A stretch of DNA of 64,000 nucleotides from Chalara sp. BL73 (lineage: Eukaryota; Ascomycota; Leotiomycetes; Helotiales), in assembly GCA_918026815.1 (NCBI GenBank), contig CAKJVC010000012.1, positions 2,914,001-2,978,000 of the forward strand, given 5' to 3'. Within the stretch, counting starts at the first letter, position 1. Each line of letters starts with the position of its first letter. The notes under the pieces were generated by a model. It was not told where the DNA came from. It saw nothing but the letters and a program-made list of their open reading frames with translations, and made no database searches. Below are positions 55,127 through 64,000 of this stretch, one piece after another. Both the position numbers and the translations under genes were made by a program.

Positions 55127-57331
55127 GTTAGCCTCTGAAACACATTCACGTGGGCATAAATATGCAGCATCAGAACACCAGACACGCTAGGCTATCTCTG
55201 ACGTAGGGACTATAGCTAACAACTATTCCAGGAAGAAGGAAAGTTCGAATATCGTGGCATGATGTTTGGCGATATGAAGCCTTCTCTCCAATGTACCAGG
55301 GTGCTCCAGAGACGGAAAGTCCATTATTGCTCCCCCAATGCTCCCCATCAGTTTGCTATGTGGGTGAACTAAAGACAGAAGAACTCACGCTTGTCTTCGT
55401 GCCACAATATCGGGAATCTCAAAGCCCTTGCTATCTTTGAGTCGAAGGCCATTGAGAACATGTGAGACACCGAGCCTTTCCATATTGATGGTGGAGGCAG
55501 AACTATCATAGCAGGCGAGGCTATCGAATTCACGGCAGCTGAATGATAGCCTTGTAGGAAATTATGGGGCTTCCCGATAAGGCTAAACGATAAGACATCC
55601 AACCCTAGTTTTCTCCGGATTAGGTACAGTACAGTACAGTATAGTACAGGACAATGCCGTACAACTCATGTTTACAGTACGCTCCATGTTTTGAATGCTC
55701 AATGTCTCAAAAGCTTTGACATATATTCGCCACCATTTTAAGATGCTTCACAAATTCTTGAATCGTGTATCCCAGCCTTTCTTCCTACTTCTGGGTTTCG
55801 TAGATGGTATTTATCCGGTCCAACTTTCTCTCTCCAAGCTCGTGCGATGGGGCGGTATCTCTGTGTGTTGAATCTATTCTTAGAACTGAGGCTGCTCACG
55901 GTAGATGGTGATACACAGGTGTGCTGCAGCTCGTCATATGCGTGCTCTTTGGGTTTCTTATCCTTGCATCTGGAGATTCTCCCTTTCTTTCATTAAGTCA
56001 TGAAGTTGCGTTTTCTAGCGTTCTGAAACAGTTCTCGGACATTGTCAATGACTTGTCATGTAAAATGCAGCCAGCAGCGTAGATGAAGCTTGTGGCTGAA
56101 ATAGAGTTTATCGTTTGAAAATCCAAACCGCCCCTATTCAACTTGCTCCTCCTCCTCCGGTTCAATCATATTAATTCTCCGTGCCGTGCGCTGCGACTGA
56201 ATGGCATGGCATGGACCCGAAAGGGGCTGGAAGGAGATTTTTACGTTGATCGATCAGATCAGACGGATTCTGTTAGGTGTCAAGTTGATCTTGTTCGTGT
56301 CTGAGCTCGCTGGCAGTACTTCAACAACAACTTTCCCCCCCCAGGAATTTGTTGCTTCCCTTCATTATCATGTGGGACTTGATGCTCCAGGATGTCTCTG
56401 AATATTCTATGAGCCCTCATCGCTTCTAGTCCAACGTCTGTTTCACATGCCGATGAACCGTGAGTTGAGTTTTCAGGGGCCAATCTAAGGTTCTGGAGTA
56501 CCAATATACGGCGTTCATGCATGCGTGTTTTGCTCGGCCACTCTTCCCAGGTCTTGTAACCATGCACCAATTGTAAACGTGCTAGACATGAGCTCTGCTC
56601 GATCGCTAAGCTGTGCTGTACAATTCCCAAATCATTTACCGAAAAAGTACAAGTATATCCAGCGTAACAAGTACAAGCCACTATTGACTTGGGATACTTA
56701 CACCACAGCTCACACCCAACCAACCAATAAGACTTCCTTCATTCTTTGCGAAAGCCACCACTTATCCTAACCCGACCCCAGCCCTTTGCGATCTGATCAT
56801 TCTGTCCCCATTTCCTAACAATAATAATAATTCATGCTAACTGCCTGCCTCTTCATTTTGAATCAATCATCTATATATTCCTAAGGCTGTCCAAAGCAAA
56901 CAGTCCTGGGAAGTCCGTGCGCACTATCATCGATCTGAAGCGGAGCACTTGTACCATTAAGCCCACTACCCACTACTATAGGAGCTCTTGCAGTTTCTCC
57001 TGCCACATAGCTAGACGAGTCTCTCGCCGCACGAAGAAGCTTATCACATCTCGATTACGCTCTCCCAAGAATCACATTACTGGCTAGCATTCCAAGGGCA
57101 TCTGGAGGCTGACTGTTAGAAATATACGGATCGAGCTTGTTGCGGCTGCCCGCATATCACCAATCCCATAGGACAAAGGAAACCCTCCATTGAGTCGCAT
57201 ATCTAAAATCTATCGCCTGTGTAAAATGAGGTATGTTTAGATTTCCATGGAAGTCCTTGACATGCAATCCCGATGTTGTTGCTTATCAATGCGATTGCGG
57301 TTGTATCTGACAGCTTGCAGGTAATGCCATT
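55127..57331. promoter_or_regulatory. Divergent F-box / SFL1 region with probable long SFL1 leader
   Basis: 2.2 kb without a convincing gene. ORFs such as 55369-55602 and 56280-56723 show no known family. A long regulatory region or 5' UTR is common for fungal developmental regulators such as Sfl1, but I cannot place a transcription start. Confidence 0.4.
55624..55648 (+). repeat. Short GTACA tandem repeat
   Basis: Five 5-nt units, GTACA x3, GTATA, GTACA. A minor microsatellite upstream of the F-box gene with no evident role. Confidence 0.7.
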
Positions 57332-59343
57332 ATGGATCAAACGAATGGTGCGCAACGGAACCCTTTCCAGAGCGAGTCAGATCTAGATCAGCCCAACACT
57401 CGTACTGTTCCAATTGTTCAACCTCCAATCATTCAGACCTCTGCGCCGTCTCCTGTCGACCGAATGGAAACAACTCCGTCAGGAAATGTGGTAATGGGGC
57501 CGCCATCGAGAACAACGGAAGAGGATACAAACGGTATAAATGAGCAGATGGGATCTGGGGAGCAGGAACAGTCCGGGAATCTTGGTCTGATGGGAGGGCC
57601 AAATGCGGCTGCTGCTGCGGCCGCCGGTGGCCAGAATCCCAAAGTTGTGCAGACTGCATTCATTCATAAGCTCTATAAGTGCGCATACCTTGAAAAATAT
57701 GTGGAATATACTGATGCTTGAATAGTATGCTGGAGGATCAAAGCATCTCGAGTTTGATCTCTTGGTCTCAAGCAGGGGAAAGCTTTGTTATGTGTCCTTC
57801 TAATGATTTCTCAAAAGTGCTAGCGTGAGTAACCCTACCTTGAGTATGTTGACGTTACTCATCTGTTGCAGGCAATATTTCAAACACACTAATATTTCCT
57901 CTTTTGTACGACAGCTCAACATGTATGGATTTCACAAAGGTTCGTCTTACCAAGCACAGGAATCAAGGGAGGTGTCACTAAAGTATCCACAGTTAGCGAT
58001 GTCTTTCACAATGGATCCCCTGATCATCCCCTGTGGGAATTCAAACACGGAAATGGCAATTTTAGACGTGGAGACATTGCAGGTCTTCGAGAGATTAAGC
58101 GAAGAGCATCACGGCATGCTTTGGTGAATCGGGAGGCCTACAACGGACCAAAACTGCCTTCCACCCAGCCTGGCACGCCTGCGGAACCTATGCATGGGAT
58201 GCAAGAGTCTACAGAGTCCAGATTGACGGGCCTTGAGCATACTGTATATGACTTACATGCAAGACTGCAGAGAAGCGAAGATAACTCACAATTCCTCCAT
58301 GTCAGGAATCAAATTGTAATGGATGCTCTATCCAGATCTCTTCAGGTAAGGCCACTCTAGAACTCAGAATCGTGTTGGATATTGACCATATCTAGTTAAA
58401 TAGCGATATGTCGAGGATCCTGCTTTCTCTCCCGAATGCGGCGCATCCTGATTCACAACTATATCGTGATGGTACGTGCTCAGCAATCTTTGTACAACTA
58501 TGTATGGAAGCTTACTGACAGGTAAAAGTGACTGCTCTACAAGGTGAAATTAGCCGACAAGCTGAAATGATCAGAACGCTCGAAGAACCTCCTGAAACAC
58601 CCTTTTCAGGCAGCCGGCCATATTTTGCGAATCTTTCTTTAGACAATGCTCCGGTTTCTCCTCGTCAGCTGCCACAAGATGATCCTCGTCGTGCGCCTGC
58701 TATGGGCGTTGCTCCTCGCAATAACAATTTTTATAGACCTCCTTTACCGCAACATCTATCCATAACTCCACGTAAATATGGCTCTATTGGAGGCGCCACT
58801 GCTCAATCCTCACCAAGTTCTTTACGACCTCAAGTCCCACCTCCGCCTCCACCTCCACCTCCTCATCCTCTCCAGTCTGTATCGTCGCCACCCGCCAACT
58901 TACCTCGTCGACATACGTCGGCGGATATCCGAAATGTACAAGGCTGGCAACAGCCTCAACATAATCACTCGCCGTTTGCGTCTGGCCAATCATCTTCTGT
59001 TTGGCCATCATCACCTAAGAGAGGACCGACTACATTCAACAATGAGAGCCAACATATTCGTGATAGCTTCTCCAACTATTCGTTGAATCAAGGACGGTCT
59101 GACATATCGCGGCCTGCAACACCACCATTCCAGAATGGGTCTGCGATGGACCACCTTAACAGCTGGTCATGGGGTGCCTCACGAGACAAGGGTCCTCCTG
59201 GCGCATTAAGGGATAGCTCTGGCCCACCAACAAGAAGAGGCAGTATGGCCCATATTCTAAACCCAGCAGAGACTGCTGAGCGAGAAGAGGAGCATGAGGA
59301 GGAGATGCGGGAGGAGGACCGCAAGCGCAAAAGACTCCAATAA
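57332..59343 (+). CDS. SFL1: HSF-type transcription factor Sfl1
   Basis: Starts with ATG at 57332 (MDQTNGAQRN). An N-terminal disordered region of about 100 residues includes an Ala run. The HSF-type DNA-binding domain is spread over four exons: TAFIHKLYK, then SISSLISWSQAGESFVM, then QYFKHTNISSFVRQLNMYGFHK, then SDVFHNGSPDHPLWEFKHGNGNFRRGD and LREIKRRASRHAL (about 57655-58125). A coiled-coil trimerisation part follows (TESRLTGLEHTVYDLHARLQ, about 58210-58280). The long C-terminal region is rich in Pro, Ser and Asn, with a ten-residue Pro stretch near 58850, and ends in an acidic/basic helix EEEHEEEMREEDRKRKRLQ. This matches Sfl1 and not Hsf1 or Skn7 (no receiver domain). In yeasts Sfl1 represses flocculation and filament genes. 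Confidence 0.87.
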
Positions 59344-60219
59344 ACGTGCCATGTCACAACGCACCTTGACGATTTCCTACCTTATCACTTTGGCTTATAT
59401 TCATATAAACTTGGGAGTGTTGGAAAGCATATTTATTTTGGACACGAAATATCTTTATCACTGGGTCTTGGCATTTATATCAGATAGGAGTTTGGGCAGG
59501 GGCCACCGTCTCAGAGGCAAGAAAAGCGAAGCTGTTCCTGGACAAACAGCATATACTATTTCTATGATCACGGGGGAGATGAAAATGATAACATGGGTCT
59601 ATTTGACTTCCAGATGGAGTTTCAACCACCAAGTTCGCGGTGTTGTTCGGGGTGTAAATATCACGGGATTGGTTCTTTATTGATACCAGGCATTGGAGGT
59701 GGTAATTTGGGTATTTTGGGTACTACTTGAGGAAATTGGGATGGTAAATTAGGGAGTAATCAAGGCCTCTGGACGATAGGCTATGGTAGAAGAGAATGAG
59801 ATCTTTTGACTGGAAAATTGTGTGCTCGACGAACCCACGTGCTGCTTGTCTCTTGTCCACCCAGCTCGAACCAGAAGACTCGGTGATGTGATTCATGGCT
59901 TTTGCTTCTCCAGATGCGGATTTTGGGTATGATTTGACCATTAGCCATGCACTGTTTGGCAGAATACAAGAGCCGCTGCTATTTGGAAGCTGGCTACGTT
60001 GGTATGGCATCTAACTACGAGACATGAATGCATTTGGGTAGCATCCACGAGGTCTGCTTATGTTTTTTTAACGGGCAACCAGTTTGTAAGTGCGAGAATT
60101 CCGGAAAGGATTTCGCTAGCAACCGAATCGCGAAGGCAACAGCGTTTTATTTTCTTTACGTTAATTCCTGGGCCAATCCACTGCTACACCAAACGCCAAA
60201 ACAACCGTCTTTGTCTTAA
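59344..60219. other. Intergenic, SFL1 and BRX1 convergent ends
   Basis: About 0.9 kb, probably 3' UTRs. Short ORFs on both strands have no recognisable product. Confidence 0.45.
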
Positions 60220-61259
60220 TCATGCAAACAGTTCCCCAGTATCCAGAGCATCCTTTGGCAGCGTCCTCCCTCCGCTCGTTCTCAGTCCTAACTCTCCTTT
60301 TTTCGCCAGTCGCTCTATGCTTTGCTCCGCCCTCGCATTATAGCGTCCCGCCTTGCTCAATCTGAGGTCGCTTCTGACCTGGTTCGGGCTCACGAACTCC
60401 TTGTTCTCGTAAATGATGGGTCCGCCGAAGCTTCCTTCTTGAATCACAATCGGAGTCAACACAAACCGCGGGCCAATCTCAACTAAGCTGATCTCTGTTT
60501 CCTTGCCTTTGTCGCTCTTCGATTTTACCTTTGGCGTTTTATCAGCAGTCCCGGATGGCGTAGCAGATAATTTCGATGCCTCGGTCTCACTGATTTGGTA
60601 ATTCCTGATCCAGATCTTGCCATCGGCAAGCGTGAAGCCCATGACATGGTCGATAAATGGCTTTGATTTCCGCGCGCCTTTGGGCACGCCAAAGATGTGG
60701 AGGAAAAGTTCCTTGATGACACGGAGATGAGGCGCGGAGTCGAAGGAAGCGTCGAAGGAGAGAATGGGTCGCGAGCCTTTCAGGCAATTGCCTGTGAAAT
60801 GTAATTCCTCCATTGTATGGACTTGGAAAAGTTAGGACTGGTTTGTGCCTAGAACATGGGGTATATTTACGGTTCTGCATATGCATCTTAACGGTAGGGC
60901 CGTTAGGTGCCTTACTCATCCACAGGTATAAGTCCTTTCCTTTCCGTGCCTCGAAGAAGAATACATTGTTGCAGTTATAGAGTTCGGCAAGCTCGTTCAA
61001 TTGGTATAGCTTGGACTTCGTGTCTAATTTTGCGTCTTTCTTGCTATGAGGTAGAAGAGAGGCAAGGTCATTCAGTAGATGTCGATGTCTACAGAGAATT
61101 TAGCAATACTTCAAGGCCCATGGTTCTTGCACCGTACCTGTAAGTTATGCCTCTTGATGATAATATTAACACCCTCTGCTTATTTTTCTTGACACCGTTA
61201 GCAGGCCCTTCTGCCTTGACGCCATTCGTCTTCGATAGTGATTTGTACACGGACGCCAT
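60220..61259 (-). CDS. BRX1: Ribosome biogenesis protein Brx1 (Brix domain)
   Basis: Starts with ATG at 61259 (MASVYKSLSK). Three exons. The basic N-terminus leads to KQRVLILSSRGITY, the start of the Brix fold; across the first intron it continues RHRHLLNDLASLLPHSKKDAKLD (about 61085-61020). Then come LAELYNCNNVFFFEARKGKDLYLWMSK, GPTVKMHMQN, LHTMEELHFTGNCLKGSRPILSFD (about 60815-60740), KSKPFIDHVMGF and IWIRNYQISE. The C-terminal end has EIGPRFVLTPIVIQEGSFGG, the sigma70-like RNA-binding motif of Brix proteins. It is a nucleolar factor of 60S subunit assembly. Length near 310 residues is usual. Motifs distinguish it from Rpf1, Rpf2, Imp4 and Ssf1. Confidence 0.93.
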
Positions 61260-62508
61260 TGTGCTGTGTTCGGCGTATCTACGCTGTCGCAAAACGCCTT
61301 GAAGTTGAAGGTCCCTCCAGGTCCCTAACTTTTTTTTTGATAGGCACTATCTTAGCGTGCAGCCAAGATTTAAGTGGGCCTTTGCTTGAATTGCCTGGTC
61401 ACCTTGGCTCAAGTCGTTGTAAAATACACATTATTTCAGGCTGGGCATTGGAGTTCAAATCATCTTGTGAAAGCTTTAGAAATCATCAGGTCAGTACTGT
61501 GACTCCACACAGGCTACGTACCAGCACGACTGGGGAAAGGGAAATATTTTGAGAGGAAGTGATGTTGGCACATTCATCACTTACACAATAACTTAGATGT
61601 CAGAGCCTATCATGATGCTTCACGACCTTGCAATTCAATGTCTATTGGACCAAGTTTGAAAGAAAGTTAGGAATACTGCCACTATCTTAGAATGGCCCAT
61701 GTTATTCTTAGTGCCAGGTTATTAGCGGGCCATGACCTATTAACAATGTCCCACTGCTCTTCTTGATTGCCTTAGGCGTTTGCCCTGAAGCTTCATTAAA
61801 TTTGAACGACTTTTGTTACCAATTCTGAGGAAAGCGATAAATAAAAGATCCCGTTTCGGGAGATTTGCACTTGTCTAATCATGGCAGTTTATTCAAACAG
61901 TTGTGCACCAAAGGAAAGGAATAGAGCTTGAGGGTAAACCAATAACTTCCACCTAAGGCAGCATCCGATTATCTCACTCACGAATGAAGCAGGTCAAAAC
62001 CAGAGTGGTATTGATCACTTTGTAGGAAAAGGATGTGGCCACATATGAGGACAAGGATGGATACAAAGGGGGCTGAATAAGAACAAGGAGGAGGATCTTG
62101 GAATGCAAGACGGTGGCGGGGTATTCCAGAACAAAGGATGAGGCTTAAATTCAGCCTTCCAATCGAGTCCTGAGGTACACTCTGTCAGCAGGGGTCACAG
62201 AAAGGCTTCTCCTCTTCCGCATCTATATCCTATGGGAGGTGTATATTAGAGTTCCATTGCAATAACCATAAAGTGATCGTAGTCGCATGAAATCCACGTC
62301 AGTCAGTAGTAACGTACACCGCAAAACCAACGAAAGCAGTGATCAGTAAATAAAGGGTAAAAGAGAAGTATCGTGGGCCACAAGATCCATCAAAAATGTG
62401 ACCGCCCATGCTCCCAGAACGACTCGTTAACAGACGCCGCGCCTTGTATCAACCAGCAACAGACCATTCAACTAAATATGTCTCCGGGCCCAGCATAACG
62501 TAGAAAGC
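61260..62508. other. Intergenic, BRX1 promoter and YPT31 3' flank
   Basis: About 1.25 kb. It should hold the BRX1 promoter (with a T-rich run near 61328-61337) and a long 3' UTR of the Rab gene. I see no additional gene. Confidence 0.45.
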
Positions 62509-63380
62509 CTAGCAACATCCCTTCTTGGCCGCGCCGTCGTCTGGGCTATCTGTGAGCGTGATCTTCTGCCCCTCCTGCATACGAGCTTGTGGAGCTTCGT
62601 TGTTATCCAGAGCTTTTTGGGTAACGATCCGGTAGATTTCTGTTCAACAAGAATTAGTTCTGTTTACATATCCAGCATTTGCGTACGGAGGTTTTACCGG
62701 AGAGAATGGTTTGGAAGGCAGCCTCAACGTTGGTGGCATCGAGCGCTGAAGTTTCGATAAATGAAAGATCGTTGTCCTCTGTGCGACCAAAAAATCAGTA
62801 TCTGATCATTATGGATCCAAGCGGTGCTTCTTACTAGCAAATTTGACAGCATCATCCGTAGGTACCGCTCTCAGATGTTTCAAATCGGCCTTGTTTCCAG
62901 CTAACATAATGACGATGTTTGAGTCTGCATGGTCCCTTAATTCCTTCAACCACCGAGTGACATTGTCATATGTTTGGTGCTTGCTGATATCATATACGAG
63001 GAGCGCGCCAACGGCGCCTCTGTAATAGGCAGATGTAATAGCTCGGTATCTCTCCTGTCCCGCTGTATCCCAGATCTGTGCTTTGATTGTCTTTTCGTCT
63101 ACCTGAATGCTTCGCGTTGCGAACTCCACACCGATAGTTGATTTCGAGTCTAGGTTGAAGTCATTGCGGGTGAAACGACTCAGAAGATTGGATTTTCCGA
63201 CTCCAGAGTCTCCGATCAGTACGACTTAGAAACATAGTTAGCTATAGATACGCCGTGAGGCAGACGAGCGGTGGGGTATTTGCTCACCCTTAAACAGGAA
63301 CTATGGATAGGCAACATTAATATTTTGATTTACTAGAAACAAGAATAGTCAGTACTTACATCGTATTCGTCATTCGCCAT
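62509..63380 (-). CDS. YPT31: Rab11-type small GTPase Ypt31
   Basis: Starts with ATG at 63380 (MANDEYD). The second exon is only 13 nt (63288-63300, coding FLFK plus one base); its reading frame joins exactly to [15 protein letters not shown]. All G motifs are present: GDSGVGKS (G1), TIGVEF (G2 region), WDTAGQE (G3), GNKADL (G4) and ETSAL (G5). The Rab11/Ypt31 features NFNLDSK-like switch flank ([19 protein letters not shown]), RAVPTDDA and [10 protein letters not shown] are clear. The C-terminus ends AKKGCC for double geranylgeranylation. About five exons in total. It acts in trans-Golgi exit and recycling-endosome traffic. It is ordinary housekeeping apart from the micro-exon. Confidence 0.94.
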
Positions 63381-64000
63381 TGTAAATTGTGCGATGCAGA
63401 AGGGTTGAGAGTAGGTTGTTCTTGTGTTGATCAAATGTGAGTGTGGTCGGCAATGTATGGTTCAGTAAATGATGTTGCAGTATGCAGACGGGAGTCGGTT
63501 CTTAATCTGGATAGACGCGGCGTTTAGGCGCGATTACTTTATCGGCGCAGGGATTAGCTAAGAGAGGCTTAGAGCTTCAACTTTACTTCCTATTCACGGA
63601 TCCGATGAATCCTGAGTCCTAACGTCTGCTTTTTGGGTCTCTAGATTGTGGCTGGTACTTGCAAAACCTACTCAGTAGGGGCTGTGACTCTGCATCCCAT
63701 TCATTAGAGGTGGCGCTCGATCAATATTGAAGAGGCAAGACGCCATCAAACAACTAGAGCTTTCGCAGGCAGCCATAAAAAAGAGCTGCGCAGGTCCGCG
63801 GGACGAGAATCTCCCAGCATGCCCATATTTACGACAAGGCAACATCCCTAGTCGTGATTTTATTGTCCTGCCTGTTATGACTTTGTATAACAGCCAGCTG
63901 AATATAAAAATTGCGTTTGCTCACGTGACTGCATCATTTTTGAATAACGCCTCCTAAAGGTATCTGAGCAGGACTGAAACTGGTCATACAAACGCAGAAG
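63381..64000. promoter_or_regulatory. YPT31 upstream region to window edge
   Basis: This holds the presumed YPT31 promoter and leader. The ORF at 63727-63957 has no recognisable family and is probably chance. Confidence 0.4.

Noticed and set aside
55369..55602. 77-residue minus-strand ORF upstream of the F-box gene
   Set aside because: No domain or conserved composition; probably chance in a long promoter region.
63727..63957. 76-residue ORF near the right edge
   Set aside because: No recognisable product and no supporting context.

Overview
This window is nuclear DNA from a filamentous ascomycete (Pezizomycotina). Genes are densely packed on both strands and broken by many short introns of about 45-90 nt, with GTANGT donors, CTAAC/CTGAC branch points and YAG or AAG acceptors. 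It holds fungal-specific families: Zn2Cys6 regulators, a DMATS prenyltransferase, an HSF-type Sfl1 factor, an AA9-like LPMO and a Fet3/Ftr1 pair. I could not fix the genus. All exon limits were inferred by reading frames, protein-family continuity and splice signals.

Left third (1 to about 24.3 kb): a partial LtrA-type membrane protein gene is followed by a secondary-metabolite gene cluster. In order the cluster has a cytochrome P450 (-), a two-module NRPS of A-T-C-A-T-C-T layout (-), an O-methyltransferase (+), an MCT-type MFS transporter (-), a small Zn2Cys6 regulator (+), a DMATS aromatic prenyltransferase (-) and a second, larger Zn2Cys6 regulator (-). This gene set, and the runs NRPS-OMT-MFS-TF and DMATS-TF, match the has (hexadehydroastechrome) cluster of Aspergillus fumigatus as I know it, except that no HasG-type FAD oxidase is present. 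The expected chemistry is a prenylated, N-oxygenated and O-methylated dipeptide or diketopiperazine, in that family an iron(III) ligand. As written, the NRPS carries a one-base frameshift at an A5 run (6488-6492) in its second condensation domain, so the cluster may be decaying or the base may be a sequencing error.

Middle (25-43 kb): a TLC-domain membrane protein, a cytosine-deaminase-like amidohydrolase, Golgi COG8, then a divergent high-affinity iron uptake pair, FTR1 permease (-) and FET3 multicopper ferroxidase (+). Their shared 1.67-kb promoter contains five loci matching the fungal iron-GATA consensus ATCWGATAA, one of them readable on both strands. Next come an AA9-like lytic polysaccharide monooxygenase (-) and a PP2C phosphatase (+), then a 2.8-kb stretch without a recognisable gene.

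Right third (43.6-64 kb): mostly housekeeping genes. These are a Vnx1/CAX-type vacuolar cation/H+ exchanger, proteasome ATPase RPT6, an FGGY ribulokinase-like sugar kinase, an F-box protein, the HSF-type repressor SFL1, ribosome-biogenesis factor BRX1 and the Rab11-type GTPase YPT31.
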